A stretch of 56,646 bases of DNA, taken from assembly GCA_934433485.1 (NCBI GenBank), contig CAKRZR010000014.1, forward strand, positions 1 through 56,646, read 5' to 3'. Each line of letters opens with the position of its first letter. Position 1 is the first letter of the stretch. Positions 49,786 through 56,646 of this stretch are shown one piece after another. The position numbers were made by a program, and so were the translations under genes. Below the pieces are notes generated by a model that was given only the letters and a program-made list of their open reading frames with translations, was not told the DNA's origin and searched no databases. The DNA is from an uncultured Eubacteriales bacterium (GTDB lineage Bacteria > Bacillota > Clostridia > Oscillospirales > CAG-272).

Positions 49786-51201
49786 ATGAACCAGCTTCAT
49801 GAAGAATGCGGTGTATTCGGGATTTACGCGTCCTCCCGCTGTCCGCTTGCGAATATGGTGTACTATGGGCTTTACGCCTTACAGCACCGCGGACAGGAGA
49901 GCTGCGGGATCGTTGTGAACGACGACGGTGTTTTCACCTCCAAAAAGGATCTCGGTCTTGTCAATGAGGTTTTCTCCCGAGACGACCTGCAGCGCTTCCC
50001 GGACGGCAGGATCGCGGTGGGTCACGTACGCTACGGTACGACCGGTGCGACGAACCGCGCGAACTGTCAGCCGATCGAGGTCAATCACCAAAAAGGGCGC
50101 ATGGCACTGGCGCACAACGGCAATCTGGCAAACGCATACACGCTGCGCCGGGAGCTGGAGTTAAAGGGCTCGATCTTCCACACGACGAGCGACACGGAGA
50201 TCATCGCGTACATCGTCACGCGCGAACGGCTGGCGTCTCCGTCGATGGAGGAGGCGCTGTGTCGCGCGATGGACAAGCTGGTCGGCGCGTATTCGCTCTG
50301 CCTGATGTCGCCCGCGAAGCTGATCGCAGCAAGAGATCCGTGGGGATTTCGTCCGCTCTGCTATGGGATCACGGAGGACGGCTCGTACATTGTGGCGTCA
50401 GAGGGGTGTGCCCTATCCGCTGTCGGCGCACGCTTCATCCGCGATCTGGAACCGGGAGAAATCCTCGTATTCGATGGCGCCGGTGTCCGCTCGATCCGAG
50501 AACACTGCGGAAAAGCCAAGCGGCACACGTGTATTTTTGAATATATCTACTTTGCCCGCCCGGATTCCGTGATCGACGGCGTATCCGTGCACGCGGCACG
50601 TCGTACTGCCGGACGTATTCTCGCCGAAGCATATCCGGTTGCGGCGGATGTCGTGGTCGGCGTACCGGATTCCGGTTTGGACGCGGCACTTGGCTACGCG
50701 CAGGCGTCGGGGATACCCTATGGCATCGGATTTATCAAGAACAAGTATATCGGCCGCACATTCATCTCACCGGGACAGGATCACCGACTCGATCAGGTAA
50801 AGATCAAGCTCAATCCGATCCGGGAAGCCGTGGAAGGCAAGCGCGTGGTGCTCGTGGACGACTCAATCGTACGCGGCACAACAAGCGGACAGATCGTGAA
50901 GCTGCTCCGTGAAGCCGGCGCGCGGGAGATCCACATGCGAATCTCTTCCCCGCCGTTCTGTAACCCCTGTTATTACGGCACCGATATCGACTCGAGGGAG
51001 CATCTGATTGCCTGTCACCACACTGTACCGGAGATCGCGAAAATCGTCGGCGCGGACACGCTTGGGTATCTGCCGATGGACGCGCTGTCCTCTCTGATCG
51101 GCTCCAGTGCGTACTGTGACGCCTGCTTCAGCGGACACTATCCGACAGCACTGCAGGATGAGGACGACAATGAAGGCGCGAAGGATCGTCTGGAATCTTA
51201 A
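49786..51201 (+). CDS. purF: Amidophosphoribosyltransferase
   Basis: First committed step of purine synthesis: PRPP plus glutamine to phosphoribosylamine. The 471-residue protein has the N-terminal class II amidotransferase domain, with Cys8 after a short propeptide (HEECGVFGIY), HVRYGTTGATNRANCQP, LAHNGNL, and the phosphoribosyltransferase domain with PRPP loop VVLVDDSIVRGTTSG. Cysteines in FCNPCYYG and YCDACFSG match the iron-sulfur form of the enzyme. The ATG at 49786 is preferred because upstream in-frame codons lack family similarity and would block processing to the catalytic Cys. Confidence 0.97.
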   Translation: MNQLHEECGVFGIYASSRCPLANMVYYGLYALQHRGQESCGIVVNDDGVFTSKKDLGLVNEVFSRDDLQRFPDGRIAVGHVRYGTTGATNRANCQPIEVNHQKGRMALAHNGNLANAYTLRRELELKGSIFHTTSDTEIIAYIVTRERLASPSMEEALCRAMDKLVGAYSLCLMSPAKLIAARDPWGFRPLCYGITEDGSYIVASEGCALSAVGARFIRDLEPGEILVFDGAGVRSIREHCGKAKRHTCIFEYIYFARPDSVIDGVSVHAARRTAGRILAEAYPVAADVVVGVPDSGLDAALGYAQASGIPYGIGFIKNKYIGRTFISPGQDHRLDQVKIKLNPIREAVEGKRVVLVDDSIVRGTTSGQIVKLLREAGAREIHMRISSPPFCNPCYYGTDIDSREHLIACHHTVPEIAKIVGADTLGYLPMDALSSLIGSSAYCDACFSGHYPTALQDEDDNEGAKDRLES

Positions 51202-51289
51202 AAAATGTTGAAAGCCGGTTGTCATGACCGTTTTCATATATCCGTCAATCCACCACTTTTTTACAATACAGAAAGGATGTATCACACAC

Positions 51290-51985
51290 ATGGAAAAACT
51301 GTACGAGGGAAAGAGCAAAATCGTTTACGAGGGCGAAGAGGCAGGCACCTGCGTGATCCGGTATAAGGATACCGCAACGGCAGGCAACGGCGTCAAAAAA
51401 GAGGATCTGCCGGGCAAAGGAAAGCTCAACGCGGAAATTTCCAACATCATTTTCCAGTACCTCGCAAAGAACGGCGTAAAAACCCACCTGATCCGCGTGC
51501 TGGACGACACGTCCATTCTCGTAAAGAAAGCGGAAATCGTCATGGTCGAGGTCATTGTGCGCAATGTGGCGGCAGGCAGCTTCTCGAAGAAGTACGGCGT
51601 ACCGGAAGGCACTCCGCTGAAGAACACCGTTGTGGAGTTTTCTCTGAAGAGCGACGAGCTGGGCGACCCGATGATCAACGACAGCCAGATCACCGCGATC
51701 GGTGTGGCTACGCAGGAGGAGCTCGACACACTACGCGCCATGGCTCTGCGGATCGACGAGCTGATGATCGAGCTGTTCGACAAGGCGGACATCCGTCTGA
51801 TCGACTTCAAGCTCGAATTCGGCCGCGCGGACGGTGAGCTGCTCCTGTGCGACGAGATCTCTCCGGACTCCTGCCGTCTCTGGGAAAAGGGCACCGACAA
51901 GAAGCTCGACAAGGACCGTTTCCGCCGCGATCTGGGCGATGTTTTGGGCGGTTATCGCGAAGTGCTGGAAAGACTCGAGAAATAA
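51290..51985 (+). CDS. purC: Phosphoribosylaminoimidazole-succinocarboxamide synthase (SAICAR synthase)
   Basis: It ligates aspartate to CAIR in purine synthesis. The 231-residue protein begins LYEGKSKIVYEGEE (nucleotide-binding loop), has KKAEIVMVEVIVRNVAAGSF, DPMINDSQI and IDFKLEFGRADGELLLCDEISPDSCRLW, all signature blocks of PurC. AAAGGA lies before the ATG. purE, purK and the middle pathway genes are not in the window, so the de novo genes are scattered or elsewhere. Confidence 0.97.
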   Translation: MEKLYEGKSKIVYEGEEAGTCVIRYKDTATAGNGVKKEDLPGKGKLNAEISNIIFQYLAKNGVKTHLIRVLDDTSILVKKAEIVMVEVIVRNVAAGSFSKKYGVPEGTPLKNTVVEFSLKSDELGDPMINDSQITAIGVATQEELDTLRAMALRIDELMIELFDKADIRLIDFKLEFGRADGELLLCDEISPDSCRLWEKGTDKKLDKDRFRRDLGDVLGGYREVLERLEK

Positions 51986-51995
51986 GGAGCGCATG

Positions 51996-53429
51996 ATGCA
52001 CGAGATTTACGAAAATCCCCTATGCAAACGATACGCCAGCCGGGAAATGCAGGAGATCTTCTCCGACGACCGCAAATTCTCGACCTGGCGGAAGCTGTGG
52101 ATCGCGCTTGCCGAATCGGAAAAAGAGCTTGGTCTGGACATCACGGACGAGCAGATTGCCGAAATGAAGGCGCACATCTACGACATCGATTACGAAGCGG
52201 CAGCCGCGCGGGAAAAAGAAGTCCGTCACGACGTCATGGCGCATATCTACGCCTACGGGCTTGTCTGTCCGACCGCAAAGCCGATCATTCACCTCGGTGC
52301 GACCAGCTGCTATGTCGGCGACAACACAGACATCATCCTGCAAAGAGACGCCCTGCTCCGGATCCGCAGACTGCTCCTTGGTGCGATTTCCGCACTGTGT
52401 GATTTCGCGGAAAAGTATGCCGATCTCGATACACTGGCATACACGCATTTCCAGGCAGCGCAGCCCACAACGGTCGGAAAACGCGCGACACTGTGGATGC
52501 AGGATCTGATGATGGATCTCTCCCACCTCGATTTTGTGCTTGCCAATCTGAAGCTGCTCGGATGCCGCGGTACGACCGGAACCGGCGCCAGCTTCCTCGA
52601 GCTGTTTGGCGGTGATCACGAAAAGGTCAAGGCTCTGGAGAAGAAGATCGCGAAAAAAATGGGCTTTGACGCCGTTTACGCCGTCAGCGGGCAGACCTAC
52701 ACGCGCAAGGTGGACTACTTTACGCTGTCCGTTCTCTCCGGAATCGCCCAGAGCGCGCAGAAATTCTCCGGCGACATGCGGCTGTTGTCCCACATGAAGG
52801 AGTTTGACGAGCCGTTTGAAGCGGGACAGGTCGGCTCCTCGGCAATGGCGTACAAGCGCAACCCGATGCGCAGCGAACGGATCTCTTCCCTCGCCCGGTT
52901 TGTGATCGCGGACGCCATCAATCCCGCCATGACTGCCGGAACCCAGTGGCTGGAACGCACCCTCGACGATTCCGCGGGACGGCGTATCAGCATTCCCGAA
53001 GCGTTCCTCGCTGTGGATGGCATCCTGACCCTCTACATCAACATCATCTCCGGCGTTACGGTCTATCCGCAGGTGATAAAAAAGCACCTCATGGAGGAGC
53101 TGCCCTTCATGGCGACAGAAAACATCCTCATGTACTGCGTAAAGGAAGGCGGCGACCGGCAGACCCTGCACGAGGCGATCCGGCAGCATTCCGTGGCGGC
53201 AGGCAAGGCGATCAAGCAGGAAGGCGCGGACAACGATCTGCTCGACCGAATCGCGCAAGATCCGGTTTTCCGTCTGACGCGCGAAAAGATCGACGAGATC
53301 ATCGCGGAAAGCTCCTTCACCGGCAGGGCGGCGGAACAGACGCGGGAATATGCTGCAGAGGTACGGGAAACACTTGCCGCCAACGCGGACGCGATGCGGG
53401 AATCTGTAGACGCAACAATCAACGTATAA
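51996..53429 (+). CDS. purB: Adenylosuccinate lyase
   Basis: The enzyme cleaves SAICAR and adenylosuccinate to release fumarate. The 477-residue protein carries the lyase signature GSSAMAYKRNPMRSERI (mobile catalytic loop with Ser), THFQAAQPTTVGKRA and CRGTTGTGASFLELFGGD. AAGGAG is six bases from the ATG at 51996 and only three from the adjacent ATG at 51993, so the second is preferred. It follows purC by ten bases. Confidence 0.96.
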   Translation: MHEIYENPLCKRYASREMQEIFSDDRKFSTWRKLWIALAESEKELGLDITDEQIAEMKAHIYDIDYEAAAAREKEVRHDVMAHIYAYGLVCPTAKPIIHLGATSCYVGDNTDIILQRDALLRIRRLLLGAISALCDFAEKYADLDTLAYTHFQAAQPTTVGKRATLWMQDLMMDLSHLDFVLANLKLLGCRGTTGTGASFLELFGGDHEKVKALEKKIAKKMGFDAVYAVSGQTYTRKVDYFTLSVLSGIAQSAQKFSGDMRLLSHMKEFDEPFEAGQVGSSAMAYKRNPMRSERISSLARFVIADAINPAMTAGTQWLERTLDDSAGRRISIPEAFLAVDGILTLYINIISGVTVYPQVIKKHLMEELPFMATENILMYCVKEGGDRQTLHEAIRQHSVAAGKAIKQEGADNDLLDRIAQDPVFRLTREKIDEIIAESSFTGRAAEQTREYAAEVRETLAANADAMRESVDATINV

Positions 53430-53482
53430 GCACATTCCCATATCATTCCATGCATGTAAAAACACAATAAAGATAGGCGTTT

Positions 53483-53517
53483 TGGCGAAAGCGGTCTGCG
53501 ATACGGCTCTTTCGCCA
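53483..53517 (+). other. Perfect 9-bp inverted repeat in the purB-purA gap
   Basis: TGGCGAAAG (53483-53491) pairs exactly with CTTTCGCCA (53509-53517). No T-run follows, so a terminator is unlikely; it may be an mRNA-stability or regulatory structure in the 125-base gap before purA. Confidence 0.6.
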
Positions 53518-53554
53518 TCGCGCCATATATCGTATTCGGAAAGGAAACGAAAAA

Positions 53555-54823
53555 ATGCTTACAGCAATCGTTGGAATCAACTGGGGAGACGAAGGCAAGG
53601 GCCGTATGGTGGACCTGTTCTCCTCCGATTATGAGATCATCTGTCGGTACCAGGGCGGCAACAACGCGGGACACACCGTCATCAACGACAAGGGTAAATT
53701 TGTCCTCAATCTGCTCCCGTCCGGTATTCTCCGCGAAACCACCGTGAATATCATGGGCAACGGCATGGTCATCGATCTGGAGCACTTGGTCGGGGAAATG
53801 AAAGCACTGACCGACCGCGGAATCAAAATCACCCCCGACAATCTGAAAATCAGCGACAAGGCGATCATCTGCATGCCGTACCACAAGATGCAGGACATCA
53901 TGGAAGAAGAGCGGCTCGCGGACAAGAAATTCGGCTCCACCAGACGCGGTATCGCTCCTGTATACGCGGACAAGTACATGAAGAAGGGGCTGCGCATGGA
54001 GGATCTTCTCCATCTCGACTCCATTGAAGAAAAGGTACACGACATCGTGGAATGGAAGAACATCACCGTCACCGGCTACGGTCACGAACCGGTCGATCCG
54101 ACTGCCATGATGGAATGGCTGCGCAAATTCGGCTCCGTTCTCGCGCCGTTTGTCACCGATGTATCCTCTTATCTGTACAGCGCCGTCGAGGAAAACAAAA
54201 ATGTCATGTTCGAGGCACAGCTCGGCGCGCTTCGTGACATCGATTTCGGTATCTACCCGTACACCTCCTCGTCCCAGACCCTTGCTGCGTTCGCTCCGAT
54301 CGGCGCCGGCATCCCCGGTGTACCGCTGAACAGCACGATCGGCATCATGAAGGCGTACTCCACCTGTGTCGGCGAAGGTCCGTTTACCGCGGAAATGTTC
54401 GGCGAAGAAGCGGAAAAGCTTCGTGCCGCCGGTGGTGAGTACGGTGCTGCAACCGGTCGTCCGCGTCGTGTGGGACCGTTCGACATTCCGGCGTCCCGCT
54501 ATGGTGTGAAGGTACAGGGCGCCACCTGCATCGCGCTGACCAAGCTCGACGTGCTGTCCTATCTCGACGAGATCCCGGTCTGCGTCGCGTATGAAGTGGA
54601 CGGCGTCAAGACGACGGTATTCCCGACTGGTGAACGGCTCAACCGTGCAAAGCCCGTGATCGAATACAAGAAGGGCTTTGGCGATGTATCCGACTGCCGC
54701 ACCTACGATTCCCTGCCCGACGCCGCCAAGGAGTATATCCGGTATCTGGAAGAAGCGGTACAGTGCCCGATCCGCTACGTTTCCGTTGGCGCAGGTAGAG
54801 ACGAATACATCGAGCTCGCGTAA
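53555..54823 (+). CDS. purA: Adenylosuccinate synthetase
   Basis: It joins aspartate to IMP using GTP. The 422-residue protein starts with the P-loop-like GINWGDEGKGRMVD (catalytic Asp), then GGNNAGHTVI with the catalytic His, STRRGIAPVYADKY, CVGEGPFTAEM and RPRRVGPFD, TKLDVL for the GTP base. GGAAAGGAA precedes the ATG. It works with purB to convert IMP to AMP, and the next gene handles the GMP branch. Confidence 0.97.
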   Translation: MLTAIVGINWGDEGKGRMVDLFSSDYEIICRYQGGNNAGHTVINDKGKFVLNLLPSGILRETTVNIMGNGMVIDLEHLVGEMKALTDRGIKITPDNLKISDKAIICMPYHKMQDIMEEERLADKKFGSTRRGIAPVYADKYMKKGLRMEDLLHLDSIEEKVHDIVEWKNITVTGYGHEPVDPTAMMEWLRKFGSVLAPFVTDVSSYLYSAVEENKNVMFEAQLGALRDIDFGIYPYTSSSQTLAAFAPIGAGIPGVPLNSTIGIMKAYSTCVGEGPFTAEMFGEEAEKLRAAGGEYGAATGRPRRVGPFDIPASRYGVKVQGATCIALTKLDVLSYLDEIPVCVAYEVDGVKTTVFPTGERLNRAKPVIEYKKGFGDVSDCRTYDSLPDAAKEYIRYLEEAVQCPIRYVSVGAGRDEYIELA

Positions 54824-54835
54824 CAGGAGCGCAGT

Positions 54836-56359
54836 ATGGCACAGGTAATTCTCATTTTAGATTTCGGCGGTCAGTACAAGGAGCTGATCGCCCGGCGTGT
54901 GCGGGAATGCAATGTCTACTCCCTTGTAAAGCCCGGCACCATCACTCCCGACGAGATCCGGGAGATCGCCCCGATCGGGATCATTCTGACCGGTGGTCCG
55001 AACAGCGTATACAAGGAGGATTCTCCGCACTGCGACCGCGCGATCTTCGATATGGGCATCCCGGTTCTCGGTATCTGCTACGGCACGCAGCTGCTCGCGT
55101 GGTCCACGGGCGGAACCGTATCTCCGTGCGACAAGAGCGAATACGGCAAGACGAAGATGGTTGTGGACACCGGCTGTCCTCTGTTCCGCGGTTTGGAAGC
55201 GGATCAGATCGGTCTGATGAGCCATACGGATCAGGTGACAACTCTGCCCGATGACTTCACCTCCGCCGCGCACACCGCCGACTGTCCCAACGCCGCGATG
55301 CAGAATCCCCAAAGGAAGCTCTACGGTGTACAGTTCCATCCCGAGGTGGAATCGACCCCGCACGGCACCGCGATCATCCGCAATTTTCTCTATGAGGTCT
55401 GCGGTGCGGCTGGCGACTACAATCTGCGCGATCTGGAAGGTCAGCTCATCCGTAAGGTGCAGGAACAGGTCGGCGACGCGCATGTAATCCTCGGTCTGTC
55501 CGGCGGTGTGGACTCCTCTGTCTGCGCGGCGCTCTTATCGAAGGCGATTCCTGGGCAGCTCCACTGCGTTTTTGTGGATCACGGTCTGATGCGCAAAAAC
55601 GAAGGCGATGAAGTAGAGGCGGCGTTCTCCAAGCGCGATCTCGACTTCATCCGGGTCAACGCGGCGGATCGTTATCTCGCGAAACTCACCGGCGTTACGG
55701 ATCCGGAGCAGAAACGTAAGATTATCGGCGCGGAATTTGGCAGCGTATTTGCCGATGTGGCGCGCAGTTTGCCGAACGCACGTTTTCTGGCGCAGGGCAC
55801 GATCTACCCGGACGTGATTGAATCCGGCGGCAGCAAAGCGGCGACGATCAAGAGCCACCACAATGTTGGCGGGCTCCCGGCAGATCTGAAGTTTGACGGC
55901 GTGGTCGAACCATTGCGGGGACTGTTCAAGGATGAAGTGCGCGCGCTTGGCAGACAGCTCGGACTTCCAAAGCAGTTCGTCGACCGACAGCCGTTCCCCG
56001 GTCCGGGCCTTGGCGTGCGGATCATCGGCGAAATCACGGAGGAAAAGTTGCGGATCCTGCAGGACGCGGACGCGATTTTCCGGGAAGAAATGCGGCGCAG
56101 CAGAGTGAAAGCGGATCAGTATTTCGCGGTGCTGACCAACTGCCGCTCGGTCGGTGTCGTGGGCGATTTCCGCACATATGACTACACGATCGCCCTACGC
56201 GCCGTCCGCACCTCGGATTTCATGACATGCGAATACGCGCCGCTGTCCCACGCGCTGCTCGGCAGAGTCTCCGCCAGAATCGTAAATGAAGTGCGCGGCG
56301 CCGGACGTGTGGTATACGACATCACAGGAAAACCGCCGGCAACCATCGAGTGGGAATGA
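54836..56359 (+). CDS. guaA: GMP synthase (glutamine-hydrolysing)
   Basis: The 507-residue protein aminates XMP to GMP. It has the class I amidotransferase domain (1-190: ILDFGGQY, Cys81 in GICYGTQLL, His168/Glu170 in VQFHPEVE), the ATP pyrophosphatase loop LSGGVDSSV (SGGVDSS at 222-228), and the C-terminal dimerisation domain ending PPATIEWE. CAGGAG lies before the ATG and the gap to purA is 12 bases. Its 3' end, coding TIEWE-stop, is a known integration hotspot for mobile elements; the DNA after the stop here changes to AT-richer, repeat-bearing sequence. Confidence 0.97.
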   Translation: MAQVILILDFGGQYKELIARRVRECNVYSLVKPGTITPDEIREIAPIGIILTGGPNSVYKEDSPHCDRAIFDMGIPVLGICYGTQLLAWSTGGTVSPCDKSEYGKTKMVVDTGCPLFRGLEADQIGLMSHTDQVTTLPDDFTSAAHTADCPNAAMQNPQRKLYGVQFHPEVESTPHGTAIIRNFLYEVCGAAGDYNLRDLEGQLIRKVQEQVGDAHVILGLSGGVDSSVCAALLSKAIPGQLHCVFVDHGLMRKNEGDEVEAAFSKRDLDFIRVNAADRYLAKLTGVTDPEQKRKIIGAEFGSVFADVARSLPNARFLAQGTIYPDVIESGGSKAATIKSHHNVGGLPADLKFDGVVEPLRGLFKDEVRALGRQLGLPKQFVDRQPFPGPGLGVRIIGEITEEKLRILQDADAIFREEMRRSRVKADQYFAVLTNCRSVGVVGDFRTYDYTIALRAVRTSDFMTCEYAPLSHALLGRVSARIVNEVRGAGRVVYDITGKPPATIEWE

Positions 56360-56440
56360 TTTCAAGGGTCGAAATAAGCCTGTAAACACTGGACTTTTTA
56401 AGCCTTGATACCCCTCGTGGCAACGATTTGGCAACAGAAT
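56340..56440. other. Candidate integration junction (att) at the guaA 3' end
   Basis: The last guaA codons (56340-56359) are followed by a base-composition change and by two GGCAAC direct repeats (56419-56424, 56430-56435), which look like recombinase arm sites. Established knowledge: the guaA 3' end serves as attB for several integrases. The integrase itself is not in the window, so this is inference. Confidence 0.4.
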
Positions 56441-56481
56441 TTCATTATTCACAAGAAAAGAGCTATCTGATTTCAAATTGA

Positions 56482-56506
56482 AGTGCCCCCTGTCAAGTAG
56501 ACAGTG
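56482..56506. mobile_element. Probable insertion-sequence terminal repeat
   Basis: GTGCCCCCTGTCAAGTAGAC and the bases after it resemble the ends of IS3-family (IS150-like) elements as I remember them. The other end would lie beyond the window, so the assignment is tentative. Confidence 0.35.
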
Positions 56507-56530
56507 AAAAAACAAAAAGATTTTATCTGG

Positions 56531-56562
56531 AATTCCACCCTGCTGCGCAGCAGGGTGGAATT
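56531..56562 (+). terminator. Perfect 32-base palindrome followed by T residues
   Basis: AATTCCACCCTGCTGC (56531-56546) is followed directly by its exact reverse complement (56547-56562) and then TTT. As RNA it folds into a long stem with a four-base loop; placed inside an IS end it would insulate against incoming transcription. Confidence 0.7.
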
Positions 56563-56569
56563 TTTCATG

Positions 56570-56646
56570 GCTGACGGTGAGATGCAATGTATCGATGATC
56601 TCCTGCAGCGTGATATCGGATTTGTTTTTAACCAGCTGATCGATGC
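56570..56646 (-). mobile_element. Transposase fragment (helix-turn-helix part), running off the window
   Basis: Read leftward from the window edge, the minus strand encodes LVKNKSDITLQEIIDTLHLT and a serine, similar to the 'DaTLeEI' helix-turn-helix of IS630-type transposases. The similarity stops at about 56570, next to the palindrome, so it looks like a truncated or recombined copy. Confidence 0.4.

Overview
The window reads as chromosomal DNA of an anaerobic member of the Bacillota, most likely a gut-type clostridium. Supporting signs are AAGGAG/GGAGG ribosome binding sites, sigma-A promoters with 16-18 base spacers, a T-box in front of thrS, a split 'archaeal-type' glutamate synthase next to glnA and an ANTAR regulator, ATP-type phosphofructokinase, and xylose and hexuronate catabolism. 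The DNA is visibly GC-rich. No rRNA, tRNA or CRISPR array was found. Genus cannot be fixed from the sequence alone.

Layout. 1-1444: end of a large serine recombinase whose insertion appears to have cut off a small XRE regulator. 1.6-7.2 kb (minus strand): a ThuA plus Gfo/Idh/MocA pair and a heterodimeric ABC exporter. 7.3-12.5 kb: housekeeping and small genes (GNAT, pfkA, a LURP-one-like protein with a 49-base tandem duplication at its 3' end, comFC, a LOG-family protein, mnaA). 12.6-24 kb: a Gfo/Idh dehydrogenase, cinA, a GH50-like glycosidase, an orphan lipoprotein, T-box/thrS, another Gfo/Idh dehydrogenase, a ComEC-type beta-lactamase-fold protein and a small membrane protein. 24.1-32.9 kb: uxaB-uxaA and xylA-xylB-thuA-gfo operons with a divergent AraC regulator. 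33-39.4 kb: an AraC/GyrI regulator with an ABC-2 transporter whose permease has an in-frame amber codon, a DUF1643 gene, a fused AraC-HAD gene and a second orphan lipoprotein. 39.5-40.9 kb: a PHP-domain protein. 41-56.4 kb: a long plus-strand block of glutamine and nucleotide metabolism: five glutamate synthase subunit genes, glnA, an ANTAR antiterminator, pyrG, purF, purC, purB, purA and guaA. 56.4-56.6 kb: AT-richer DNA with insertion-sequence remnants just after guaA.

How the parts fit. The first half is a carbohydrate-scavenging region: glycosidase, xylose isomerase and xylulokinase, tagaturonate reductase and altronate dehydratase, four Gfo/Idh dehydrogenases and two ThuA proteins (two of the dehydrogenases directly paired with a ThuA), AraC regulators and two orphan lipoproteins of the solute-binding type. 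The second half makes glutamine and glutamate and then contains three of the main glutamine-consuming enzymes (CTP synthase, PurF, GMP synthase). The most interesting regulatory signal is at 40943-41021. A consensus promoter is followed almost at once by a strong intrinsic terminator, and two mutually exclusive upstream hairpins with six-base loops overlap it. This is the layout expected for an ANTAR antitermination target, and an ANTAR protein (47336-47920) is encoded in the same gene block.
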